Of a stretch of 64,000 nt of DNA, positions 35,219 through 43,011 are shown piece by piece (the stretch's first letter is position 1; each line of letters starts with the position of its first letter). Location of the stretch: NCBI RefSeq assembly GCF_030269605.1, contig NZ_BSTQ01000010.1:185402-249401 (forward strand), given 5' to 3'. The notes below the pieces were generated by a model, which saw only the letters and a list, made by a program, of their open reading frames with translations, did no database searches and was not told the DNA's origin. The translations under genes were made by a program, and so were the position numbers. This DNA is from Lentzea sp. NBRC 105346 (GTDB taxonomy: Bacteria > Actinomycetota > Actinomycetes > Mycobacteriales > Pseudonocardiaceae).

Positions 35219-36090
35219 ACGTCCGGCCGGGCGCTGCGGGTGGCGCCGATCGACGCGACGACGACGCAGGCAATGGCCGCCCACTGGATCGGTTCGAGCC
35301 GCTCCCCCAGCACGACCAGCCCGGCCAGCGCCGCCACCGCGGGCTCCACCGACATCAGGATGCCGAACACGCGCGGCGGCATCTTGCGCAGCGCCTGCAG
35401 CTCCAGCGAGTACGGGATCACGGACGACATCAGCGCCACGACCAGGCCCACGACCAGCACGACCGGGTCGAGCAGCGCGGTGCCTCCGGTGGCGACGCCG
35501 AACGGCAGGGCGACCAGTGAGCCGAAGACCATCGCGAGGGCCAGGCCCTTGCCGTCGGACGTCTTGCTGCCCAGTTTGGCCGCCAGCAGGATGTAGGCCG
35601 CCCAGCACGCGGCCGCGCCCAGTGCGAACAGCACACCGGACCACACCAAACCGCCGTTCACGCGGGTGAGCAGCACGACGCCGGTCGCGGCCAGCACCAC
35701 CCACAGGCCGTCCAGCCAGCGGCGGGAGCCGAACACCGCGACCGACAGCGGGCCGAGGAACTCGATCGTCACGGCCGCGCCCAGCGGGATGCGGTCCAGC
35801 GCCAGGTAGAAGGACAGGTTCATGGTGCCGAGCACCACGCCGTAGGCGACGATCACCGTCCACGTGCGCCGGTCCAGGCGCAGGGCCGGGCGCCAGATCA
35901 GCAGCAGGACCACCGCGGCGAACACCAGCCGCAGGGTCACCGTGCCCGTCGCGCCGACCAGGCTGAACAGTTGCTTCGCGAACGCCGCGCCCACCTGCAC
36001 GGTGACGATGCCGAGCAGCACGAGCGCGGGCGGCGGGATCGCGCCGAGCGCACGCGTGGCTACTGAGGACGCCGGTGTCGCCTGGACCAT
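35215..36090 (-). CDS. EamA/RhtA-type DMT permease
   Basis: 291 residues with ten hydrophobic segments in two EamA repeats; MSVEPAVAALAGLVVLGERL near the end is the typical second-repeat signature, and FLGPLSVAVFGSRR the first. RhtA relatives export threonine, homoserine or similar amino acids. The ATG at 36090 has GGGAG 2 bases upstream; another ATG lies at 36099. Confidence 0.87.
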   Translation of the reverse strand: MVQATPASSVATRALGAIPPPALVLLGIVTVQVGAAFAKQLFSLVGATGTVTLRLVFAAVVLLLIWRPALRLDRRTWTVIVAYGVVLGTMNLSFYLALDRIPLGAAVTIEFLGPLSVAVFGSRRWLDGLWVVLAATGVVLLTRVNGGLVWSGVLFALGAAACWAAYILLAAKLGSKTSDGKGLALAMVFGSLVALPFGVATGGTALLDPVVLVVGLVVALMSSVIPYSLELQALRKMPPRVFGILMSVEPAVAALAGLVVLGERLEPIQWAAIACVVVASIGATRSARPDV

Positions 36091-36174
36091 GTCTCCCATC
36101 CTGACTCACGGCCGTCTCACCTTTCACGTGCGAATCTCAACCCCCGAGAAGCCGTGTGGAGAGTGAGGAGACCC

Positions 36175-37722
36175 GTGCGTCGCGCTGCCCTGGTCCTGCT
36201 GGCAGTGACCCTCTCCGGGAGCGTCTTGGGTGCGTGCGCCGCGGGCCCGTCCAACCGGCCGGTCATCGCGGTCCGCGGTGAGGAGAACCTGCCGCAGGAC
36301 AACCCCCAGCTCGCCGGGCCGCAGCCCGTTCCGCCGCTGGAGGAGTTCAAGGAGGACTCGATCCTGTCGTGGTCGCCGTGCACGGACGCGACCAAGGAAC
36401 GCATGGGCACCACGGCTCCAGCGGGCGAGTTCGAGTACCAGTGCGCGCGGATGTCGGTGATCCTCGACTCCCCCGGCCGCCCCGGCCGCGGCAACATCGG
36501 CATCTCACTGCTGCGCGTCGGCACCGGCCGCAGCCAGCTGGTCGTCGTCGGCGACCCGGACGGCGAACCCGGCACGCTCGCCGCCGCGCGCCTCGCCGCG
36601 TCGCTGCCGAAGGAAGTGCTCAGCACCTACACGTTCATCGGCGTCGACCGCCGCGGCACCGGACGTTCGGACGGCGTGCAGTGCGTGCCCGCGACGACGC
36701 GGTCGCAGATCGTCGAGTACGACCCGGTGTCCGGCGAGCAGTCCGACCTCGTCGTCGCGATGGGCGAGGCGGCGCAGGAATGCGTGCTGGACCTGGAGAA
36801 CCGCCTCACCGCGTTCGACACGTGGCGCGCCGCGGCCGACCTCGAGCGGCTCCGCGACATCCTGAACGTCAAGCGCCTCAACGGAATCGGCATCGGCGAC
36901 GGTTCAAAGGTGCTGTCCACGTACGCGCACCGCTACCCGACGCGCATCGGCCGCATGGTGCTCGACGGCGCACCCGACCCGACGGTGGACTCGGTCGGCG
37001 TCCTGGAGTCCCGTGCCGCCGCGGCGGAACAGACGCTGGATGCGTTCGCCCGAGACTGCGCCGCCCGCGCGTGCGCGTTGACCAAGCCGCGCGACGACAT
37101 CGCCGCGCTGGTGTCGCAGCTGCGCACCACCCCGATCCGCGGCGAGAACGTCAAGCTGACATCGGGTTCCGCGCTGCAGGCGATCCTCCACGGCCTGGCC
37201 GACCGCCCGCGCTGGCCCGCGCTGGCCGACGCCGTCGCCAAGGCGCGTACGGGTGACGGCAGCGGCCTGTTCTCGTTCATCGATCCGCAGGTGGCCGAGG
37301 TCAACGAGAACCCGCCGCGCTTCGACGCCGGTCTCGTGATCGGCTGCAACGACACCACGACGCGCATCCCGCCGGACCGCGTCGCCGGTCTCACCAAGGA
37401 CTGGCAGGACAAGCACAAGATCTTCGGCGCGTACTTCGCGCGAACTTTGTTGCGCTGCGGACCTTTCCCGGTGCCACAGCTGCAGAAGCAGGAAGCGCTG
37501 AAGAGCAGCCCGCCGGTCCTCGTGCTCAGCACGTCCAACGACCCCGTCACGCCCGCACCGGGCACGGAGCGTGCCGCGCAACGCCTGCCCGGCGGCGTGC
37601 TGCTCGGGTGGCAGGGCAGCGGGCACGGCGCGCTGGGCCAGTCCCCGTGCGCGACAACGGCGGCACGCGACTACCTCATCGACGCCAAGGTGCCCGCCAA
37701 CGGCACCGTCTGCCCGCCCTGA
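36175..37722 (+). CDS. TAP-like alpha/beta-hydrolase lipoprotein lacking the nucleophile serine
   Basis: About 515 residues. A lipoprotein signal ALVLLAVTLSGSVLGAC ends in the lipobox LGAC. The fold is that of secreted tripeptidyl aminopeptidase-like hydrolases: FIGVDRRGTGRSDG, then LNGIGIGDGSKVLSTYAHRY where GxSxG is expected but GIGDG is found, STSNDPVTPA (Asp) and WQGSGHGALGQSPC (His). So Asp and His are kept but the serine is glycine, unless the adjacent Ser in DGSK substitutes. GTG 36175 with GAGGAG upstream is preferred. The mycobacterial Rv2670c-Rv2671-Rv2672 region also contains a secreted member of this family. Confidence 0.85.
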   Translation: MRRAALVLLAVTLSGSVLGACAAGPSNRPVIAVRGEENLPQDNPQLAGPQPVPPLEEFKEDSILSWSPCTDATKERMGTTAPAGEFEYQCARMSVILDSPGRPGRGNIGISLLRVGTGRSQLVVVGDPDGEPGTLAAARLAASLPKEVLSTYTFIGVDRRGTGRSDGVQCVPATTRSQIVEYDPVSGEQSDLVVAMGEAAQECVLDLENRLTAFDTWRAAADLERLRDILNVKRLNGIGIGDGSKVLSTYAHRYPTRIGRMVLDGAPDPTVDSVGVLESRAAAAEQTLDAFARDCAARACALTKPRDDIAALVSQLRTTPIRGENVKLTSGSALQAILHGLADRPRWPALADAVAKARTGDGSGLFSFIDPQVAEVNENPPRFDAGLVIGCNDTTTRIPPDRVAGLTKDWQDKHKIFGAYFARTLLRCGPFPVPQLQKQEALKSSPPVLVLSTSNDPVTPAPGTERAAQRLPGGVLLGWQGSGHGALGQSPCATTAARDYLIDAKVPANGTVCPP

Positions 37723-37729
37723 TCGCACT

Positions 37730-37772
37730 GAGGGGAGCTTTCCCAGCGGTCAGGGCTGGGAAAGCTCCCCTC
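37730..37772. terminator. Perfect 18-bp hairpin, bidirectional terminator
   Basis: Arms GAGGGGAGCTTTCCCAGC and its exact complement around a 7-base loop. It lies between the TAP-like gene and the convergent Cys-rich peptide gene. A degenerate half copy (CCTGGGAAGCCCCCTCAC) is at 37939-37956. Confidence 0.85.
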
Positions 37773-37782
37773 ATGGCAAACC

Positions 37783-37881
37783 TCAGCAGCTCGAGCAACA
37801 GCCGCAGCCGGGCCCCGTGCATCCGGAGCAGCATCCACAACCGCTCATCTGAGCTGTCTCCGCGACCGTGACCTCAACCAT
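37783..37881 (-). CDS. 32-residue cysteine-rich peptide (8 Cys)
   Basis: Not a chance ORF: GGGGAGG stands 5 bases before the ATG. The N-terminal MVEVTVAETAQM is plain and acidic; the remaining 20 residues hold eight cysteines in two near-identical blocks, GCGCCSGC and GCGCCSSC, separated by TGP. There is no signal peptide. It could be a metal-binding (metallothionein-like) peptide or the precursor of a modified peptide with a 12-residue leader. No modifying enzyme is adjacent; the four-repeat secreted protein gene lies upstream on the same strand and a strong terminator follows. Confidence 0.65.
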   Translation of the reverse strand: MVEVTVAETAQMSGCGCCSGCTGPGCGCCSSC

Positions 37882-37993
37882 CAGGGCCTCCCCTGTTCGA
37901 GCGGACATCCGTTGCCCACGTTCCGCCCCCGCACAAGGCCTGGGAAGCCCCCTCACCCGATCGCGAAGTACAAACCACTGGACGTAGCAGCCA

Positions 37994-38857
37994 TCACGTC
38001 GGTGGGAACACTCCGTTCTTCGCCACCGGCAACGCCAGCTGGTTCGGCGCGTAGATCTTGACCTCCTCGCGCGGCAGGTTCACCAGTTGCGGGTTGATGT
38101 GCTGCAACACCAGCCCAACCGAGTTCGGGAACGGCGGCGCGTCGATGTCGTACTTCTCCAGGTCGATCCACCGCACGACGTTCAGCACATCGGGCGGAAT
38201 CACCTGATCGTTCTTGCGCACGGGCACGCAGAGTTGCCGGTTGGCCCGCACCTTCGCGAACGCGGGCGGCTGGTTGGCGAGCACCGGGTTGAGCTGCCGC
38301 AGCCACAACCCGACGCCCAGTTCCTGTTGCGGGAACTCGGAATAGCACTTCAGGTCGATGTACCGCACGAGCCGCAACACCTCGGCCGGCGGCACGACCC
38401 CGTTCTTGATCACCGGCACGCACAGCTGCTCCGGGGCGTACATCTTCACGACCTTGGTCGGGATGCCCATCTCCCGCAGCACCGGGTTCAGGTGGTCGAG
38501 CTTCAGCGGGAAGCCGACCGGCTGCCCCTCGATGCGGTAGCACGACAGGTCGACGAACCGCACCCACGGGAACACGTCGGGCGTCGGCGTGCGGTAGTTC
38601 TTGTCGACCGGCACGCAGAGCTGTTCGCGGTTGCCGAGCTTCACCACCTCGGCCGGCAGGTTGGCGAGCACCGGGTTCAGGTGCGACGTCTTCAGGTAGG
38701 TCGGCGGCGGCGTGTACGGGTCGGTCTTGAAGCACTCGAGGTCGAGCTGCGACGCGAACCGCAACGGTGACGGCACGGCCGGAGCCGCCGCGGCCGCCGG
38801 AGCCGCGCAGGCAAGCCCCGCCGCCACGGCGAACGCCAGGAATCTTCGCAGGCGCAT
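37994..38857 (-). CDS. Secreted four-repeat protein (DUF7450-like)
   Basis: 287 residues with a Sec signal (FLAFAVAAGLACAAPAAAAA). The mature protein is four repeats of roughly 60 residues, each with the pattern [FY]-[IV]-D-L-x-C-Y ... LNPVL ... EQLCVPVxKNxxxPP: for example EQLCVPVIKNGVVPPAEV and RQLCVPVRKNDQVIPPDV. The repeats carry paired cysteines, but the last copy loses them (NQLALPVAKNGVFPPT). A surface or wall-associated role is likely; exact function unknown. Confidence 0.75.
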   Translation of the reverse strand: MRLRRFLAFAVAAGLACAAPAAAAAPAVPSPLRFASQLDLECFKTDPYTPPPTYLKTSHLNPVLANLPAEVVKLGNREQLCVPVDKNYRTPTPDVFPWVRFVDLSCYRIEGQPVGFPLKLDHLNPVLREMGIPTKVVKMYAPEQLCVPVIKNGVVPPAEVLRLVRYIDLKCYSEFPQQELGVGLWLRQLNPVLANQPPAFAKVRANRQLCVPVRKNDQVIPPDVLNVVRWIDLEKYDIDAPPFPNSVGLVLQHINPQLVNLPREEVKIYAPNQLALPVAKNGVFPPT

Positions 38858-39056
38858 TTTGTTTCCCCCTCAATCCGGGATGAACCTCACGACACCTGGA
38901 TTGAGGAGAAACCGGTGAAATACATACAAAACACCTATGCGGCTGATCGCCTCAGACGATCAGGTCCGCCAGAACCCTTTGTACTGCCGCCAAACCGCCG
39001 CCCCGGCGCGGCGGGGGCACCCCAGGCCCGCCGCCACCGCGCCGACACAACCCGCC

Positions 39057-39743
39057 TCAGGCCCCCAGGTCCTCCAGTGCCTTCTGCGCCGCCTCCAACT
39101 CCGCCCGCAGCTGCTCCACCTTCGCCAACTGCTGAGCCCGAGCCGCGTCGAGCACCCCTTCGACGATCTCCGACACCTCGGGGTTGATCAGCTTCGCAGC
39201 CTGAGCCACCGCCGCCGGTGACACGGCAACCGGCCGAACCGCCTTCCGGGTGCCCTGCAACACCTCGACGGTCCACTCCCCGTCGCCGGTGGACACGAGC
39301 GTGACCGTCACGTCCGGTGTCTTGGCGCCCTTCCGAGCGGGCCGCGCGGGCGCAGGCGCCGGAGCCGGCGCTTCCGCGGCAGGCTTGGGTTTCGGCTTGG
39401 GCTCGGGTTTCACCGGAACCTCCGGGACGTAGGGATACTCGACGACAGTCTCCTTCGGCTCCGGCTTGGCCGCCGGTTTGGCCGCGGGCGGCTTCCTCCG
39501 CGCAGGCGGCTTCTCCACCGTCAGCTCCGCGGGCGAGAACGAGATCTCGTCCTTGGAGCCAGTAGGCCGAACCTGAATGAAGTCCCCCTCCTCAGGCTCG
39601 GTGAATGCCAGCACCTTCGCCGACTTGCCCGCCTCCATGCCCACCGCCGCCGAGGTGAACCACACCAGAGGGTGCTCGCCCGCAGCGAGCTGGGCACGCA
39701 GGCCGTCGACGTCCCCGTCCGACAACCCGCTCCGCTTCGCCAT
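39057..39743 (-). CDS. DUF6319-like protein with Pro/Ala/Lys-rich linker
   Basis: About 228 residues. The N-terminal domain (GLSDGDVDGLRAQLAAGEHP, VWFTSAAVGM, GDFIQVRPTGSKDEISFSPA) is followed by a low-complexity linker of PAAKP/PEPKPKPKP type at about 85-140 and a C-terminal helical domain ending in a coiled coil (VEQLRAELEAAQKALEDLG). The ATG at 39743 has GGAGG 8 bases upstream. Cytoplasmic; function unknown. The family name is my best recollection, not a search result. Confidence 0.65.
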   Translation of the reverse strand: MAKRSGLSDGDVDGLRAQLAAGEHPLVWFTSAAVGMEAGKSAKVLAFTEPEEGDFIQVRPTGSKDEISFSPAELTVEKPPARRKPPAAKPAAKPEPKETVVEYPYVPEVPVKPEPKPKPKPAAEAPAPAPAPARPARKGAKTPDVTVTLVSTGDGEWTVEVLQGTRKAVRPVAVSPAAVAQAAKLINPEVSEIVEGVLDAARAQQLAKVEQLRAELEAAQKALEDLGA

Positions 39744-39777
39744 CACTACCGCCTCCAATCGACGGGTTCAGCATGCA

Positions 39778-40356
39778 CTACAGGTCTGACAATTCTCGGT
39801 CATGCCTCCGAGACAAGATCAACTGGGCCACCACCGCACCACACAACGCAAGGAACATGTCCCACTGTGTGTCCCACGGATCCCCTTGCGTCCCAAGGAA
39901 ATCGGTAGCCGCGCCCCCGGCCAGCACAGCCCCAAGCCACTCGACCAGCTCATAGCAAGCACTGACCGCGAGACAGACGGAGGTGACCAACGTGAACAAC
40001 CACCCGCCGGCCCGCAACGGCGTGCGCCGAACCAGAATCTCCCGCACCAGCATCGCGGGCACGAACCCCTGGACGAAGTGAGCGAACCGATCGAACCAGT
40101 TGCGGTCGAAGTCGCCCCAGAACCCGATCGGCACACGCGCGTACGTGTAATGCGCCCCCAGCGCGAGCACCAGACAGTGAAACGCAAGCAACACGTACAC
40201 GAGTGTGGTCAAGGGAAACCGCCGGTGCGTCAACACCAGAACCGGCACCCCGATCAGAATCGGCGCAACCTCGAGCAGCCAGGTGAACCAGCTGTACGGC
40301 CGCACGGCCGACAGCGCCACCGCCGCGACCACGACCGCCAGCAGGATCCGGGGCAT
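39778..40356 (-). CDS. DUF2238 (YjdF-like) membrane protein
   Basis: 192 residues with five or six membrane segments. Family-type motif: GFWGDFDRNWFDRFAHFVQG and CYELVEWLGAVLAGGAATDF, then QGDPWDTQWDMFLALCGAVV. These charged loops are the conserved core of DUF2238. The ATG at 40356 is preferred over the long upstream extension. Function unknown. Confidence 0.85.
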   Translation of the reverse strand: MPRILLAVVVAAVALSAVRPYSWFTWLLEVAPILIGVPVLVLTHRRFPLTTLVYVLLAFHCLVLALGAHYTYARVPIGFWGDFDRNWFDRFAHFVQGFVPAMLVREILVRRTPLRAGGWLFTLVTSVCLAVSACYELVEWLGAVLAGGAATDFLGTQGDPWDTQWDMFLALCGAVVAQLILSRRHDRELSDL

Positions 40357-40420
40357 AGCCTGATCATGCCACCGCCGTCCACCCCTAAGGTCCGGAGTGG
40401 ACGGCGGCGACAGCAGGGAT

Positions 40421-41365
40421 TCACTGTTGGATCGGGTTGCCGTCAGTCCCGCAGACGTAACCGGCGTTGATGCAGTTCGAGACGCGCCGCTGCAACTCGG
40501 CCGCATCCCAAGCGTTCAAGAAGTCACCATGGAACGTGTACCCCGGCGCATTGGTCACGTTGACGCCGTTGACCGTCCCACCGAGCGACAACCCGGTCCC
40601 GTTGACCGGATAGGTGATCAGGAACTCGAGCCGAGGCACCACCACAGGATGCGAAGCCGGGCACACGAGCCCAACCGCGAACGCCATGTGGTCCCGATGG
40701 TTGGACGAGTCGAGGTCCCGCCCGTTCCAGCACGTGGGGAAGTCGAGGTAGGTCTCGACCTTCGTGCCGGGCGGACAGTTGAGGAAGTTGCGATCAGACG
40801 GCGACTGCGTGGTACAGGACCACCGAGCCGCCGGGTTCTGGTCGGGCGAGGTCGCCTTGGAGTTGCCGACGACGTACCGCAACCCCTGCGGGTAAGCGAC
40901 CGCCTTCTCCTTGTCGTGAATACCTTGGTAGTAGATCGTCACAGTGTCGGGCGCGATGGGCTGCCCGTTCTTGTACAACGTGGGCACCCAGTACGCCGAC
41001 CTGTCGGCAGTCGGGTTGCACGTAGTCCCCCCGGCCCGCAGCGACGTCAGCGTCGAGTACGCGTCGGTCGTCTTGTTGCCGAAGAACTGGTGCATGTGCG
41101 AGACGCCGGGCTGGTTCTGAAAGACGATCGGGTCGTCCATCTTCCGATGACTGGCCGGACAGTTGGCCCGAAACTCGGACCCCCGAACCGGCGCCGCCTG
41201 CTGCTCGACAATCGCCCGCGCCTGCTCCGCGCTGTAGGCGAAGCCGTGCCCGGCGTGCGAGGTCTTCACCGCGTTGACTGGCTGATACCCAACGATCAGC
41301 CCCGTAACGGCGAGCGCTGCGGCCACCGCCGCCGCACCGATCGCTCCTCGTGCCTTCACGTGCAT
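40421..41365 (-). CDS. Secreted DUF1996 protein
   Basis: About 314 residues with an N-terminal signal (GAIGAAAVAAALAVTGLIVG). DUF1996 elements: ANCPASHRKMDDPIVF, GVSHMHQFFGNKTT, and ATCWNGRDLDSSNHRDHMAF-type segment FPTCWNGRDLDSSNHRDHMA. The family is found in fungi and actinobacteria, often with carbohydrate-binding modules, and is linked to biomass-degrading secretomes. A LacI-type palindrome lies 26 bases upstream, fitting control by sugar availability. ATG 41365 has AGGAGAG before it. Confidence 0.85.
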   Translation of the reverse strand: MHVKARGAIGAAAVAAALAVTGLIVGYQPVNAVKTSHAGHGFAYSAEQARAIVEQQAAPVRGSEFRANCPASHRKMDDPIVFQNQPGVSHMHQFFGNKTTDAYSTLTSLRAGGTTCNPTADRSAYWVPTLYKNGQPIAPDTVTIYYQGIHDKEKAVAYPQGLRYVVGNSKATSPDQNPAARWSCTTQSPSDRNFLNCPPGTKVETYLDFPTCWNGRDLDSSNHRDHMAFAVGLVCPASHPVVVPRLEFLITYPVNGTGLSLGGTVNGVNVTNAPGYTFHGDFLNAWDAAELQRRVSNCINAGYVCGTDGNPIQQ

Positions 41366-41390
41366 ATAGCTCTCCTCTCCCACGCCACTG

Positions 41391-41404
41391 TGAGAGCGCT
41401 CTCA
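41391..41404. promoter_or_regulatory. LacI/CebR-type operator palindrome
   Basis: TGAGAGCGCTCTCA, a perfect 14-base palindrome close to the cellulose-response operator TGGGAGCGCTCCCA known for CebR/CelR. It lies upstream of the DUF1996 gene. Confidence 0.65.
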
Positions 41405-41620
41405 TGGTGGTCGAGGGTAAACCGAGGGCAAGCGACTGTCTACGTTCCGGAACAACACGAGGGGTCCTCACCAGCCGGAACGGACAACTCAGCGGTGCCG
41501 GATGGGCAACACGCGGGGCTGAGGGGGCGACTCGCGGACCGAGCTGCGGCCTCGCCGGGGCCGAGTTGAGGACTCGCGCCGCACGGAGGCGGGATCGGTG
41601 TGCGCGAACGTCAATCTCGG

Positions 41621-41683
41621 GGGTCGGGAACGTACGACTCGGGGTCGGGAACGTACGACTCGGGGTCGGGAACGTACGACTCG
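41621..41683. repeat. Three tandem 21-bp direct repeats
   Basis: Three identical copies of GGGTCGGGAACGTACGACTC plus G at 41621, 41642 and 41663. Immediately after, GATGCGCGAAGCGCGAGCC occurs twice (41693 and 41721). They are in an 870-base gap with no convincing gene. Confidence 0.85.
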
Positions 41684-41761
41684 CGCACACTCGATGCGCG
41701 AAGCGCGAGCCCCCGCACACGATGCGCGAAGCGCGAGCCACGGGACCAGGACCACGACGGA

Positions 41762-42172
41762 ACCGGCAGCCAAGGAAGCGACCACGCACGGAACCGGCAG
41801 CCGAACAAGCGACCACGTACGGGACCGGCAGCCAAAGGCGCGCGCAGCGCGCAACCACCCCGGTGGTGGGCCCCTCCCGTCGCATCGCAGGCGAAGCCCT
41901 GCCGCATCCGAGACCCCAGGTCAAGCACGCTTTTCGCTTGACCTGGGGTCTCGGATGTGGCTGCCTCAGGTGCGATGCGACGGGAGGGGCACACCACCCC
42001 AACGCAACCCACTACGAAACGAAACCACCCAAGGGCCCCTCTTTGAGCTGAGCCGGGGTCCGGGGCGGAGCCCCGAGCAGTAAAAGGCGACCACGCACGA
42101 AACCGGCAGCCAAGGCGCAACCACGCACCCAACCGGCAGCCAAACCAGCAACCACGCACGAAACCGGCAGCC
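41762..42172. repeat. Six 31-bp direct repeats in two groups flanking a large palindrome
   Basis: The core ACCGGCAGCC starts at 41762, 41793, 41824 and again at 42102, 42132, 42163; each copy extends to about 31 bases with GCGACCACGCACG-like sequence. Same orientation in both groups. The inverted repeat 41862-41998 lies between them. No coding frame is convincing here. Confidence 0.75.
41862..41998. repeat. Large two-part inverted repeat
   Basis: Outer arms of about 28 bases (41862-41889 and 41971-41998, core CCCTCCCGTCGCATCGCA) and perfect inner arms of 22 bases (41905-41926 and 41936-41957, core CGAGACCCCAGGTCAAGC) around a 9-base loop. The asymmetric middle parts do not pair. It could be a MITE-like element or a strong stem-loop. 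Confidence 0.8.
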
Positions 42173-42277
42173 AAGAAAAGTCAGCGCGTCAACACAAACG
42201 CGACCCACCACGCAAGCCGCCGCGTCACCACAAACGCGAGAGAACTTTACGACCGCATCCAACACGCAGAAGAACCG

Positions 42278-42472
42278 TTAGACCTCACGCAATCGGTACT
42301 CACAGCCGTACTCGACGGCATAGGAGAGGTCGTAGTGGTGGACGATCTTGGGACCCCCGTGCAGATGCACGTGAGTGATGGTCGACTTGGGATCGTCAGG
42401 CGCGGCGGGCAGGGAGTCGACACGCCCGTCGAGAGGCCCACCGACGTAGCGCACCACGTAGGGTTCAGCCAC
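42278..42472 (-). CDS. Small 64-residue hypothetical protein
   Basis: Begins MAEPYVVRYVGGPLDGRVDS and contains STITHVHLHGGPKIVHHYDL, a His-rich middle, ending EYGCEYRLREV. The GTG at 42472 has GGAGG 5 bases upstream, which decides the start over the longer frame. YVGGPLDGR openings occur in many small actinobacterial proteins of unknown function. Divergent from the receiver gene at 42631. Confidence 0.65.
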   Translation of the reverse strand: MAEPYVVRYVGGPLDGRVDSLPAAPDDPKSTITHVHLHGGPKIVHHYDLSYAVEYGCEYRLREV

Positions 42473-42630
42473 CGCGACCTCCTTCCCCACCTGCACCTGT
42501 TCCCTCAATGGTACGAAACAACGCCTCGAAGGGCTGAAAGGTCCAACCGGTTGGCGCAGGGATCGCAGCCACCGGGGCGTGGCACACTGAGTGCCGGCTC
42601 CGCCACCCGCCGTCCGTAGGGGGCTGAGAA

Positions 42631-43011
42631 GTGAACGCTGCCGTCCGGGTCGTGCTCGTGGAAGATCACGATCTGCTGGCCGAGGCGGTCCAGGCATGGT
42701 TCGAGGACGTGCCCGAGGCCGACGTGATCACGCGCGCCCGCTCCATCGAGGAGGCGCGCGCGGTTGTCGAGCGCGAGCACCCCGATGTGGTGGTCCTCGA
42801 CCGCAGGCTGCCCGACGGTGACGGCATCTCCGCGATCAGGACTTTGAAGGAGGCGGCGCCGGGCGTGGCGGTGCTGGTGACCACTGCGACCGCGGACCGG
42901 GACACGATCGCCCGGATCGACGCGGAGGGCGGTGACGGCCTGGTGCTCAAGTCCAACAACCTCGACGATCTGGTGAGCGCGATCCTGCGTGTCACCGAGT
43001 CGGCCGGATGA
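42631..43011 (+). CDS. Receiver-only response regulator
   Basis: 126 residues, a single REC domain: VVLVEDHDLLAEAVQAWF (acidic pair), VVVLDRRLPDGDG (phospho-acceptor Asp), a TT pair in VLVTTATAD and the lysine in LVLKSNN. No DNA-binding output domain. It overlaps the PAS kinase gene by 4 bases and probably receives phosphate from it or from the giant hybrid kinase. Confidence 0.88.
   Translation: MNAAVRVVLVEDHDLLAEAVQAWFEDVPEADVITRARSIEEARAVVEREHPDVVVLDRRLPDGDGISAIRTLKEAAPGVAVLVTTATADRDTIARIDAEGGDGLVLKSNNLDDLVSAILRVTESAG

Noticed and set aside
37608..37871. Plus-strand frame opposite the Cys-rich peptide
   Set aside because: It runs through the end of the TAP-like gene and the hairpin, and has no ribosome site, whereas the minus-strand peptide has one.
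41762..42172. CRISPR-like array
   Set aside because: The 31-base units are conserved along their whole length with no variable spacers, are in only two groups of three, and no cas gene is present.
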